Shown here: piece after piece, positions 1 through 7,720 of the stretch | Numbering within the stretch: position 1 is the stretch's first letter | Layout of the letters: each line of letters starts with the position of its first letter | DNA from: an uncultured Clostridia bacterium | GTDB lineage: Bacteria; Bacillota; Clostridia; TANB77; CAG-508 | Assembly: GCA_934167495.1 (NCBI GenBank) | Contig: CAKPKP010000022.1 | Span: 1-18,628, forward strand | DNA length: 18,628 nt | Reading direction: 5' to 3' | The notes under the pieces: generated by a model | Databases searched by the model: none | What the model was told of the DNA's origin: nothing | What the model saw: the letters and a program-made list of their open reading frames with translations, nothing else | Made by a program: the position numbers and the translations under genes

Positions 1-31
1 ACTATTTTAAACTATAATTTAAAAAAAGAAA

Positions 32-75
32 AGACTGTTTAACAAAATATTTTTATTATACTTTGTCAACAGTCT
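32..75. repeat. Hairpin upstream of the first terminator
   Basis: The 8-nt arm AGACTGTT (32-39) pairs with AACAGTCT (68-75), and an inner ACAAA (42-46) pairs with TTTGT (62-66). A one- or two-base bulge and an AT-rich loop complete the structure. It sits four bases before a clear terminator, so it is probably part of the 3' untranslated end of a gene left of the window. A small structured RNA ending at that terminator is a weaker alternative. Confidence 0.5.
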
Positions 76-78
76 GAG

Positions 79-110
79 GATGGCAATTCATTTAAGAATT
101 GCCATCTTTT
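79..110 (+). terminator. Rho-independent terminator of an upstream gene
   Basis: A perfect 11-bp stem, GATGGCAATTC (79-89) with GAATTGCCATC (96-106), has a 6-nt loop and is followed by a T run (107-110). This ends transcription coming from a gene left of the window. It separates that unit from the serpin gene at 240. Confidence 0.85.
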
Positions 111-169
111 ATATAATAATTCTTTTAAAAATTTTTTATTAAACTATAGATTTTTTGCAATAGTTATAT

Positions 170-189
170 TATAATTTCTATGTAGAAAT
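170..189 (+). promoter_or_regulatory. Candidate -10 box and adjoining palindrome upstream of the serpin gene
   Basis: TATAAT at 170-175 is a perfect -10 hexamer, but no good -35 lies 16-18 bases upstream. Overlapping its 3' end is a 16-bp palindrome, ATTTCTA-TG-TAGAAAT (174-189), placed about where transcription would start. It could be an operator or a 5' hairpin. The rest of 111-239 is AT-rich leader with no other recognisable element; the serpin ribosome site AAGGGGAG lies near 227-234. Confidence 0.3.
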
Positions 190-239
190 TAATTTGAACT
201 AAATTTTTTAATTTCTGTACAAAAGAAAGGGGAGATAAA

Positions 240-1916
240 ATGAGCGAGAAAGCTAATAATTCTAAAGGTCTATCAACAGGAGCGATATTGCTAATAATAC
301 TAGTTGTAGGCTTAATATCTATTATAGGAGGAATATACATAGGTTATAGATTTAAAAATAAAAATCCAGAAATACAAGCAAACCTAGGAAATACAGAGAA
401 TACAGAAAATGTTACTCCAAAAGAAACTGAAAGCGCAGCAAACAATACTACAGACACAAATAAATATATGGCTGCATTTAAGTATGATTTAAAGAACAAT
501 CAAGTATCTAATTTTGATATTGCATTTTTAAAAGCAGAAAATAATAAAGAAAATAAAATTTATAGTCCGTTATCAATAAAATATACTTTAAAAATGTTAG
601 AAGAAGGAGCTAATGGAAAAACAAAGCAACAAATTTCAAATGTTTTAGAAGATTATGTTGTAACAAAATATACATCAAATAAAAATATGTCATTAGCAAA
701 CGTTTTATTTGTAAATAATACATTTAAAGATAATGTAAAGCAAAGCTATATAACAAACTTAAAAAATAAATACAATGCTGATTTAATTTTTGATTCATTT
801 ACAAGCACAAAAAACGTTAATGATTGGGTAAAAAATAAAACTTTAAATATTATTCCAGAAATACTTAATGAGATTGATGATCAACAAGACTTTATATTAA
901 TAAATGCATTAGGAATTGATATGGAATGGAAAAATAAATTCTTAGAACTAAAAGAAGGTTTTCAAGATGATGTTATATACAATCATGAAAATTATTATGC
1001 AGGATGTAATATACAGTCTGTAGAATCTAGAAAATTTGATAATGATAAATTAGAAGTTTCAGGTATGGAAGTATTTGCATCAATAGATAATTACGATATA
1101 GTAAGTATATTAGGTGAAGAAAATATAAGAAAAACAGTAGAAGAAAAATATAGAGCATGGATAGAAGAACACGGAACAAATGCATGGGATGAAACTTTAA
1201 CAGGTTCTGATGCAATTGAAAAAGAAATATCAAGCTATCTTGATGAATATATAAAAGATATAAAAAATAATTATATATATAATAGAACTGCAAAGAGTAC
1301 AGATTTTTCAATATATACAGATGATGAAGTTAAAGTATTCGCAAAAGATTTAAAGGAATATAATGGTACAACATTACAATATGTTGGAATAATGCCTACA
1401 AATCAAGATTTAGATAAATATGTAAAAAGTGTAGATAGTACAAAGTTAAATAACATTATAAGTAATTTAAAAGAATTAAAAAACGAAAACTTTAAAGATG
1501 GAGTTATAACAAGAATTAAGGGATATATTCCAAAGTTTAATTTTGAATATACTCTAAAATTAAAAGAAGATTTAGCTGAAATAGGAATAACAGATATATT
1601 TGATGCTGATAAGGCTGATATTTCAGAATTGACTAGTGCAAATGGGGAATACATAAGTGATGCAATACATAAAGCCAATATAGAGTTTACTCAAGACGGA
1701 ATTAAAGCAGCAGCAGTAACTTTAGCAGGAGGAAAAGGTGCTGGAGAGCCAGTATTTGATTATGTTTATGATGTTCCAGTTGAAGATATAGATTTAACAT
1801 TTGACAAACCTTATATGTTTATAATAAGAGATAAAGATACAGGAGATGTATGGTTTACAGGAACAGTATATGAGCCACTTGAGTGGAATAATGATACAAC
1901 AAAAGCTGAATGGTAA
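240..1916 (+). CDS. Membrane-anchored serpin family protein
   Basis: Serpins are suicide inhibitors of serine or cysteine proteases; bacterial ones usually act outside the cell. A single N-terminal membrane segment (about residues 13-36) and a polar Asn/Thr/Glu linker precede the fold. The family hallmark YSPLSIKYTLKML...GANGKTKQQI is at about 108-132, the YIPKF element at 429-433, the reactive-loop hinge region at about 472-494, and the C-terminal FDKPYMFIIRDKDTGDVWF strand at 521-539. The protein has 558 residues against about 380-420 for a typical serpin. The excess is the anchor/linker and an insertion at roughly 250-360. The hinge is unusual: Ile and Lys occupy the places normally held by Thr/Ser and Glu, although the AAA stretch is kept, so inhibitory activity is uncertain. 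ATG 240 follows a strong AAGGGGAG. It looks monocistronic between terminators. Confidence 0.9.
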   Translation: MSEKANNSKGLSTGAILLIILVVGLISIIGGIYIGYRFKNKNPEIQANLGNTENTENVTPKETESAANNTTDTNKYMAAFKYDLKNNQVSNFDIAFLKAENNKENKIYSPLSIKYTLKMLEEGANGKTKQQISNVLEDYVVTKYTSNKNMSLANVLFVNNTFKDNVKQSYITNLKNKYNADLIFDSFTSTKNVNDWVKNKTLNIIPEILNEIDDQQDFILINALGIDMEWKNKFLELKEGFQDDVIYNHENYYAGCNIQSVESRKFDNDKLEVSGMEVFASIDNYDIVSILGEENIRKTVEEKYRAWIEEHGTNAWDETLTGSDAIEKEISSYLDEYIKDIKNNYIYNRTAKSTDFSIYTDDEVKVFAKDLKEYNGTTLQYVGIMPTNQDLDKYVKSVDSTKLNNIISNLKELKNENFKDGVITRIKGYIPKFNFEYTLKLKEDLAEIGITDIFDADKADISELTSANGEYISDAIHKANIEFTQDGIKAAAVTLAGGKGAGEPVFDYVYDVPVEDIDLTFDKPYMFIIRDKDTGDVWFTGTVYEPLEWNNDTTKAEW

Positions 1917-1938
1917 TAGAATGAACAAAAAGTATTTA

Positions 1939-1972
1939 TCTAATAGAAAATTCCTCTGAAATTCCTATTAAA
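1939..1972. repeat. 34-bp palindromic repeat, copy A
   Basis: This imperfect palindrome starts TCTAATAGAAAATT and ends AAATTCCTATTAAA. It matches the reverse complement of positions 3075-3108 with two mismatches, and weaker similarity continues outside both ends. The two copies flank the SPFH gene in opposite orientation. It may be a small REP/MITE-like element; no transposase is nearby. Confidence 0.6.
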
Positions 1973-1975
1973 TAA

Positions 1976-2014
1976 AAAAATAGTGCAATTAATGGATAAT
2001 CGCACTATTTTTTT
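1976..2014. terminator. Bidirectional terminator between serpin and SPFH genes
   Basis: TAGTGC (1981-1986) pairs with GCACTA (2002-2007), and an inner ATTA/TAAT extends the stem past one mismatch. A run of A precedes the left arm and a run of T follows the right arm (2008-2014). The hairpin can therefore terminate the plus-strand serpin transcript and the minus-strand SPFH transcript, which converge here. Confidence 0.8.
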
Positions 2015-2025
2015 CATATTTATAT

Positions 2026-2931
2026 TTATTTTTTATTTGAGTCTTTTAAAACTTCTTTTATTGCACCTAAGCTACTTAAAGCAGATGTTGCTTCAAAAGG
2101 AATAAATACTTTATTTGCTTCTCCGTCAGCAATTTCTTTTAATGCTTCTAAAGATTTTAATTGAACTAATTTATCATTTGGGTTAGCTTTCATCATAGCA
2201 TCATATACCATTTGAATTTCTTTAGCTTTAGCTTCAGCAACTTGTTTTATAGCATCAGCTTGACCAGTAGCTCTTCTTATAGCAGCTTCTCTATCAGCTT
2301 CAGCATCTAATATAGCAGCTTCTTTTCTACCTTCAGCAAGAGTGATTGCAGATTGTCTTTCACCTTCAGCTTGAAGAATTAAAGCTCTTTTATTTCTTTC
2401 TGCATTCATTTGTTTTTCCATTGCATCACGGATATCTTGTGGAGGTGTAATATCTTTAATTTCAACTCTGTCTATTTTACATCCCCATTGATCTGTTGCT
2501 TCATCAAGAATAACTCTTAATTTATCGTTAATCATATCTCTTGAACTAAATGTTTCATCAAGTTCCATTTTACCAACAATATCACGAATTGTTGTGATTG
2601 CTAAGTATTCAATACCTTTTTTCAAAGATTGAATTTCATATACTGCCTTAGCAGGATCTGTAATTTTATAGAACACAACTGTGTCTATTGTGATTGTAAC
2701 GTTATCTGATGTTATAACCCCTTGTGGTGGTACATCCATTGTTTGTTGTTTTAAACTAACAACTGATCTTACTGTATCTACAAAAGGTACTATAATTGTA
2801 AGACCTGCGTCAGCTATCTTGTAAAATTTTCCTAATCTTTCAATAATATAAACTTCTGATTGTCTAACTACTTTAATTGATTTTAATGCTATAATAACTA
2901 TTATAATGAATAGTATAATTAAAAATGGCAT
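2026..2931 (-). CDS. SPFH/stomatin-prohibitin family membrane protein (QmcA/paraslipin-like)
   Basis: This 301-residue protein scaffolds membrane microdomains and is often partnered with NfeD proteins. An N-terminal membrane segment (about residues 2-16) is followed by the SPFH domain: SEVYIIERLGKFYKI, the AGLTIIVPFVDTV loop, and VPPQGVITSDNVTITID at about 67-83. A long Ala/Glu-rich helical region with ERNKRA and EGERQSAITLAEGRKEAA follows (about 175-245), then a short C-terminal tail. It starts at ATG 2931-2929, preceded by AGGAGG. It lies downstream of the NfeD gene on the same strand, but 184 structured bases separate them rather than the few usually seen in an nfeD-SPFH pair. It ends just before a bidirectional terminator. 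Confidence 0.93.
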   Translation of the reverse strand: MPFLIILFIIIVIIALKSIKVVRQSEVYIIERLGKFYKIADAGLTIIVPFVDTVRSVVSLKQQTMDVPPQGVITSDNVTITIDTVVFYKITDPAKAVYEIQSLKKGIEYLAITTIRDIVGKMELDETFSSRDMINDKLRVILDEATDQWGCKIDRVEIKDITPPQDIRDAMEKQMNAERNKRALILQAEGERQSAITLAEGRKEAAILDAEADREAAIRRATGQADAIKQVAEAKAKEIQMVYDAMMKANPNDKLVQLKSLEALKEIADGEANKVFIPFEATSALSSLGAIKEVLKDSNKK

Positions 2932-2964
2932 TTTTATTTCCTCCTTTAATATATAATTAATAAG

Positions 2965-3031
2965 AACAATAGTGGGCTGATTAAATTTTTCTATATTTTA
3001 AATTGTAATATTCAGCCCACGTTTAATTGTT
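2965..3031. repeat. Long-stem hairpin between nfeD and the SPFH gene
   Basis: GTGGGCTGA (2972-2980) pairs perfectly with TCAGCCCAC (3012-3020), and outer AACAAT (2965-2970) pairs with ATTGTT (3026-3031). On the minus strand it lies in the leader of the SPFH gene, 34 bases from its start codon. It has no clean T run, so it may be an attenuator, an mRNA-stabilising or processing structure, or a weak terminator for nfeD. Confidence 0.55.
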
Positions 3032-3038
3032 CGTGTGC

Positions 3039-3059
3039 GAAATTTGCAAAGCAAATTTC
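3039..3059. repeat. Short perfect hairpin in the nfeD-SPFH gap
   Basis: GAAATTTGC (3039-3047) and GCAAATTTC (3051-3059) are perfect complements around an AAA loop. It is the middle one of three hairpins packed into this 184-bp gap. Confidence 0.55.
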
Positions 3060-3074
3060 TGTGCAATATATTTA

Positions 3075-3108
3075 TCTAATAGGAATTTCAGAGAAATTTT
3101 CTATTAGA
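3075..3108. repeat. 34-bp palindromic repeat, copy B
   Basis: TCTAATAGGAATTTC (3075-3089) pairs with 3093-3108 with one bulge. The whole unit is an inverted copy of 1939-1972. It begins seven bases downstream of the nfeD stop, where it could serve as a 3' hairpin for nfeD transcripts. Confidence 0.6.
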
Positions 3109-3115
3109 TGAAAAA

Positions 3116-3566
3116 CTATTTAATAACAGAAGATACTTTTGTAGGTCTTACTATTACTTTAACACCATCAATTTTTTCTACAATTACTTCTGTTCCTTTT
3201 TCTATAAGTTCATCTGTTGCTGATACAGCAGTCCAAATATCTGAACCAAGTTTTACTTGACCAGCTTTTCCTTCTAAGCCTATTTCTTTGGTTACAATTC
3301 CTATTTTATCTATAACTGAAAATGCATTTGTTTTCATGTTTGGAGCACTTTTAAATTTTTTAACTAATGGTTTAGTGAAAATTATAAGAAGTGTAGACGA
3401 AATAAGAAAGATGTAAGCTTGATAAAGTATATTGCTTGTAAAAAAGCTAGCTACAAGAGCTACTAAAGCACCGTACAGCAAACCAAAAGAATAAAAATCC
3501 TACAGTAGCGGCTTCAATTATTATGAATACACCGGATAAAATTAACCATACATGCCACATACTCAT
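3116..3566 (-). CDS. nfeD: NfeD family protein, complete only with a +1 frameshift at CGG
   Basis: Short NfeD proteins have two or three membrane segments and a C-terminal OB-fold, and partner SPFH proteins. Translation should start at ATG 3566-3564, which follows a strong AAGGAGG. This gives MSMWHVWLILSGVF with a hydrophobic N-terminus through FFWFAV. The zero frame then meets CGG at 3473-3471 and stops at 3449-3447, after about 39 residues. Skipping the C at 3473 joins FFWFAV directly to GALVALVASFF, the expected family sequence, and continues to the OB-fold (IGIVTKEI, GQVKLGSDIWTAVS, GTEVIVEKIDGVKVIVRP). The joined product is 149 residues, the normal length for a short NfeD. An internal TTG at 3481 opens the downstream frame, but it lacks the first membrane segment and a ribosome site. 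The reading could be a sequence error, a recent mutation or genuine recoding. Confidence 0.85.
3471..3473 (-). other. In-frame CGG at the nfeD frame change
   Basis: In the upstream frame the codons run GTA CGG TGC and then degenerate. Skipping the C gives GTA GGT GCT TTA, which encodes the conserved V-G-A-L. This is one of only three in-frame CGG codons found in the window. Confidence 0.8.
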
Positions 3567-3623
3567 AAATTTTCCTCCTTTATAAAATATATAAATAATT
3601 TACATTATTTAACACACAATTAT

Positions 3624-3652
3624 ATTATACTATATATTAGAAAAAAAATAAA
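3624..3652 (-). promoter_or_regulatory. Possible promoter for nfeD
   Basis: On the minus strand a perfect TATAAT (3629-3624) lies 17 bases from a poor -35, TTTATT (3652-3647). It is placed suitably to drive nfeD from the divergent region. The background is so AT-rich that a chance match is possible. No stronger element is seen in 3567-3733. Confidence 0.3.
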
Positions 3653-3733
3653 GAAAAAATGGAAAAATTATATTTACTATTTTTTTTATTTATGATATTT
3701 TTATAGAGTATAATTAAAATGGGAGGAAGAAAA

Positions 3734-5374
3734 GTGAATAATAAGTTTTTAAAAATCGGACTAAGAATACTTATAGTAGTATTACTATTATTATTGGTAG
3801 CTTTTGTTATAAAAGTAGCTCCAAATTATAAATTTCCAGAAGATAGTGACAAAATAAAATTAATATTAAACAATAAAAAAGCAAACTTAAAAAAGGATAT
3901 ATTTGTTGAAAATGGCATTGTATATATATCAAAAGAAGATATTTCAACATATTTTGATATATATTTATACATAGATGAAAAGAATAATCAATTAATAACA
4001 ACATATGATAAACATATTGCAGTTATACTATTAAATGAAGATAAAATGATTATAAATGGTGTAGAAGAGCAAATTAGTGGAAAAATAATAAATAGAAATG
4101 AAACTTTATATATACCATTTTCAGAAATGAAAACAATATATGATGTAGATGTTAAATATGTAGAAATGTATAAAAATGTTATAGTAGATTCATATTCAAG
4201 AGAACAAAAACAAGCAATATGTGATAAAAATTTAAGTGTAAAATGGAAAAATACAACTTTTTCAAGAACAGTAGATAAAGTAAAAAAAGGTGACAGTGTT
4301 GTAATAGTTGAAAATGGTGATAAATGGACTAAGGTTAGAACTACAAATGGAGAAATAGGATATGTAAAATCAAACAAATTATCTAACGAAACATATATTA
4401 GAGAAAATATGACAGATGAAGTTAGACAAGATAAAATAAGCATTTTATGGGATTATTATTCAGATTATGGAGTTTGTCCAGATAGAACAGGCGAAAAATT
4501 TGAAGGAATAAATGTTGTTTCACCAGCTTTCTTTTCTTTAGTAAAACGTGGACAAGGAGATATAGTTGATAAAGTAGGAAAAAGCGGATTAAATTATATA
4601 GAATGGGCAAAATCAAATAATTATGAAGTATGGGCTATGGTTCAAAATGACGGAATGATAGAAACAACAAGTGAGATTTTAAATAGTTATGAATTAAGAA
4701 ATAAAACTATAGAAAACATTGTAAATTATGCAATTAAATATAAATTAGATGGAATAAATATAGATTTTGAAAATATGTACTACGCAGATAAAGATTTATT
4801 TTCAAGATTTATAATAGAATTATATCCAAGATTAAAAGAATATGGCATTACTTTATCAGTAGATGTAACAGCCCCAGATGGTAGTGAGAACTGGTCTTTA
4901 TGTTATGATAGATTAACAATATCTAAAAATTGTGATTATATAGTATTTATGGGATATGACCAATATGGTGATTCTGTAGTTGGAACAACAGCAGGCTATA
5001 ATTGGGTAAGAAGTAGTTTAGATAAATTTACAAGTGATAAAAGGGAATGTGTAGATGCAAGTAGAATTATATTAGGAATACCTTTTTATACAAAAATATG
5101 GAAAGATGATATTTCTACTGTAGTTAATATGAGCAAAGTATATGATAATATTCCAGATGGTGTAGAAAAAGTATGGGATGATGAATTAAAACAATATTAT
5201 GTAGAATATGAAAAAAACGGAAGTACATACAAAATGTGGATAGAAGACGAAGAATCTATGAAATACAAATTAGATTTAGTAAATGAATATAATTTAGCTG
5301 GTGCAGCTTTTTGGGAGTCAGATAGAGAACCAGAAACTGTATGGCCAATTATTAAACAAAAATTAGGTTTATAA
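3734..5374 (+). CDS. Membrane-anchored GH18 hydrolase with SH3b domain (spore-cortex/cell-wall type)
   Basis: The likely start is GTG 3734, because GGGAGGA at 3721-3727 is the ribosome site; an ATG at 3719 overlaps that site and is unlikely. Numbering from GTG (546 residues): membrane anchor about 8-30; a copper-amine-oxidase-N-like region about 40-150; a bacterial SH3 domain about 160-217, with a KKGDSVVIVENGDKWTKV core; a GH18 domain about 235-546. The GH18 signature DGINIDFE is at 339-346, so Glu346 is the predicted acid catalyst, with the substrate-site MGYDQYG near 406-412. This domain order is known in clostridial YaaH/YdhD-like peptidoglycan N-acetylglucosaminidases. It leads a plus-strand gene run, with 26 bases to the next gene. 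The substrate is inferred to be peptidoglycan rather than chitin. Confidence 0.9.
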   Translation: MNNKFLKIGLRILIVVLLLLLVAFVIKVAPNYKFPEDSDKIKLILNNKKANLKKDIFVENGIVYISKEDISTYFDIYLYIDEKNNQLITTYDKHIAVILLNEDKMIINGVEEQISGKIINRNETLYIPFSEMKTIYDVDVKYVEMYKNVIVDSYSREQKQAICDKNLSVKWKNTTFSRTVDKVKKGDSVVIVENGDKWTKVRTTNGEIGYVKSNKLSNETYIRENMTDEVRQDKISILWDYYSDYGVCPDRTGEKFEGINVVSPAFFSLVKRGQGDIVDKVGKSGLNYIEWAKSNNYEVWAMVQNDGMIETTSEILNSYELRNKTIENIVNYAIKYKLDGINIDFENMYYADKDLFSRFIIELYPRLKEYGITLSVDVTAPDGSENWSLCYDRLTISKNCDYIVFMGYDQYGDSVVGTTAGYNWVRSSLDKFTSDKRECVDASRIILGIPFYTKIWKDDISTVVNMSKVYDNIPDGVEKVWDDELKQYYVEYEKNGSTYKMWIEDEESMKYKLDLVNEYNLAGAAFWESDREPETVWPIIKQKLGL

Positions 5375-5400
5375 AATTTAATAATCAAGGGGGGATAATT

Positions 5401-7047
5401 TTGGGAGACTTGGAAGGAAAAAGTTCTAAAAATCATAGTGGAAAATTTGCTATAGTAGTATTGGTAATAGTTTTAGCAATGATTATAATAATGCAATTAA
5501 TACCAAGTAGTTTTCCAGAAGACGTAGCAAATGAAATAAATGGAGTTCAAACAGGATTTTCAAAAGAAACTTTTAAAATTTTGTCAAGTACTGAAAATAA
5601 AGATTTAGAAGAAATCGTTAAAAATCATGCAGATTTAAAAGGAATAAAAGTTAGTATTGATTATGCTGGAACTTTAGAGATAATGGAAAAATTAAACAAT
5701 AAAGAAGAATATGATGCTGTATGGATTTCCAACTCTATTTGGTTATATATGCTAGATAGTAGTGTATCTGTTTCAAATGCTAAAAGTACAAGTATTAATC
5801 CAGTAGTTTTTGGAATAACTAAAAATAAGGCAGAAGAATTAGGATTAATAGATAATGAAGTATATACTAAAGATATACTTCAACTTATAAAAGATAAAAA
5901 ATTAAAGTTTAGTATGTCTAATCCAACACAAACAAATGCAGGAGCAACTGCATATTTAGGATTTTTAACAACCCTTGCAGGAAATCCAGAAGTTTTAAGA
6001 GAAGAATATTTAAAAAAGGATGAGCTAAAGAGCGAATTAAAAGCATTTTTCTCAGGCGTTGAACGTTCTTCAGGAAGTGATGAATTCCTTGAAGATATGT
6101 TTATAAATGGTTCATATGAAGCAGTAATAACATACGAATCATCAATTATTAAAATAAATCAAAGATTGAAAAAAGCAGGAAAAGATCCATTATATGCTAT
6201 TTATACAGTAGATGGAGTTTCAATATCTGATTCACCTTTTGCATATATAGATAATGGAAACTCACAAAAAGCTGAAATATTTAATGAATTGCAATCATTT
6301 ATTTTAAGTGATGAAGGTCAAAATCTTCTTGCAGAACAAGGAAGAAGAACATGGTATGGTGGAGTAAATGAAAATGCAAATAAAACTATATTTAATCCAG
6401 AATGGGGAATTGATACAACTAAATATATAGTTCCTGTTAAATATCCATCTACATCAGTAATAAAAACAGCATTAAATCTTTATCAATCTGAACTTAGAAA
6501 ACCAGTACACACAGTATTTTGTTTAGATTATTCAGGAAGTATGAATGGAAGTGGATATAATGAATTAGTATCTGCTATGGAATATGTTTTAGACGAAAAG
6601 AAAGCATCAGAAAACTTATTACAATTTTCAGAAAATGATAAGATTACAGTAATTCCATTTAGTAGCAAAGTACTAGATGTATGGAATGTAGATAGTGGGA
6701 CTGAATCCCAAAAATTATTAGAAAAAATAAAAAAGCAATCTCCAACAGGAGCTACAAATATATATGATACTTCTATAAAAGCATTAAGTATATTGAAAGA
6801 TGAAAATATTGAAAAATATAATTTATCAATAATTTTAATGACTGATGGACAATCAAATGTAGGAGAATATTCAAATTTAGAGAAAGAATATAAAAATTTA
6901 AAAATGGATATACCAATTTATTCAATAACATTTGGAGATGCAAATGAAGAACAATTAGATAAAATTGCTGAATTAACAAATGCAAAAGTTTTTGATGGAA
7001 AAACAGATTTATTGAAAGCATTTAAACAAGTTAGAGGTTATAATTAA
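5401..7047 (+). CDS. Tethered substrate-binding-like domain fused to a vWA domain
   Basis: The likely start is TTG 5401, preceded by AAGGGGGGAT; no ATG fits that ribosome site. The 548-residue product has a membrane anchor (about 15-33), then a bacterial solute-binding fold (about 55-325) with YDAVWISNSIWLYML, NPTQTNAGATAYLGFL and FAYIDNG. A C-terminal von Willebrand A domain follows (about 365-548). Its metal site (MIDAS) looks intact: DYSGS at 376-380, a conserved Thr in PTGATNIYD near 452, and Asp482 in MTDGQSN. There is no lipobox. The run contains no permease or ATPase, so transport seems unlikely and extracellular ligand sensing or protein scaffolding more likely. It shares an operon-like run with XpaC, a second binding-like protein and TelA. 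Confidence 0.88.
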   Translation: MGDLEGKSSKNHSGKFAIVVLVIVLAMIIIMQLIPSSFPEDVANEINGVQTGFSKETFKILSSTENKDLEEIVKNHADLKGIKVSIDYAGTLEIMEKLNNKEEYDAVWISNSIWLYMLDSSVSVSNAKSTSINPVVFGITKNKAEELGLIDNEVYTKDILQLIKDKKLKFSMSNPTQTNAGATAYLGFLTTLAGNPEVLREEYLKKDELKSELKAFFSGVERSSGSDEFLEDMFINGSYEAVITYESSIIKINQRLKKAGKDPLYAIYTVDGVSISDSPFAYIDNGNSQKAEIFNELQSFILSDEGQNLLAEQGRRTWYGGVNENANKTIFNPEWGIDTTKYIVPVKYPSTSVIKTALNLYQSELRKPVHTVFCLDYSGSMNGSGYNELVSAMEYVLDEKKASENLLQFSENDKITVIPFSSKVLDVWNVDSGTESQKLLEKIKKQSPTGATNIYDTSIKALSILKDENIEKYNLSIILMTDGQSNVGEYSNLEKEYKNLKMDIPIYSITFGDANEEQLDKIAELTNAKVFDGKTDLLKAFKQVRGYN

Positions 7048-7090
7048 TAAAAAGTAAATATTAAAGAAAAATTACGGAGGCTATAATATT

Positions 7091-7720
7091 ATGAAAAAAG
7101 GAAATATTGTCTCAGCAATATTAGGAGGAGCGTTTTTTGCAGTTCCATATTTAGTAATTAATGTTCCGTTATTACCAGCAACTATAATGGGGGTAGCAGC
7201 ATTTGGAGCGGGAAGTTTAATATTTTCAGATAAAAAAGAAAAAGGTTTAGATTTGAAAATAGGAACAGAAAACTTATATGAGATATTAAATGATGCAAAA
7301 GCAAAAAATATAGAATTACGTGAAATGAGTAAAAAACTAGAAGACAAAGAACTTGTAAAGAATGTTCAAGAAATTTATTCGTGTTCAGTAAAAATAGTAG
7401 ATACTATTTCTAAGAAACCTGAAAAATTACAACAAGCACATAATTTTTTAAATTATTATTTGCCTGTTACAATAAAGATTTTACAAAAATATGATGAAAT
7501 TGAAAATCAAAGATTAACTTCTAACGAAAGTAAAACATTTATGGAGAATACAAGAAAAATGGTAGAGAAAATAAAATCAGCATTTGAAGTACAACTTTCA
7601 AACCTTTACCAATCTGAAATGCTAGATACAGATGCTGAAATAAAAGTTTTTGAAACAATGTTAAAAACTGATGGATTTACAGAAATAGGTGATTTTGATA
7701 TAAAGGGGGATAAAAAATAG
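7091..7720 (+). CDS. xpaC: XpaC-like membrane protein
   Basis: This 209-residue protein resembles the XpaC family, often labelled 5-bromo-4-chloroindolyl phosphate hydrolysis protein; no enzymatic reaction is firmly established for it. A hydrophobic N-terminal hairpin (about residues 8-49, with AVPYLVINVPLLPATIMGVAAF split over two segments) precedes a soluble helical region rich in Lys and Glu. The family-typical NFLNYYLPVTIKILQKYDEI lies near 119-138. In Bacillus subtilis xpaC is adjacent to the telA homologue yaaN, matching the telA nearby here. ATG 7091 follows ACGGAGG. Its TAG stop overlaps the GTG of the next gene by one base, so the two are probably translationally coupled. Confidence 0.85.
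   Translation: MKKGNIVSAILGGAFFAVPYLVINVPLLPATIMGVAAFGAGSLIFSDKKEKGLDLKIGTENLYEILNDAKAKNIELREMSKKLEDKELVKNVQEIYSCSVKIVDTISKKPEKLQQAHNFLNYYLPVTIKILQKYDEIENQRLTSNESKTFMENTRKMVEKIKSAFEVQLSNLYQSEMLDTDAEIKVFETMLKTDGFTEIGDFDIKGDKK

Noticed and set aside
1027..1311. Antisense and out-of-frame ORFs inside the serpin, GH18, GerAB and GLUG genes
   Set aside because: They are shadows of AT-rich coding sequence: low-complexity Leu/Ile/Phe-rich translations with no ribosome sites and no family resemblance.
3116..3481. A shorter NfeD starting at TTG 3481
   Set aside because: It has no ribosome site, lacks the conserved first membrane segment, and leaves the strong AAGGAGG/ATG at 3566 unexplained.
3719..3733. 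ATG at 3719 as start of the GH18 gene
   Set aside because: This ATG overlaps the only ribosome site (GGGAGGA, 3721-3727), which is correctly spaced for GTG 3734.
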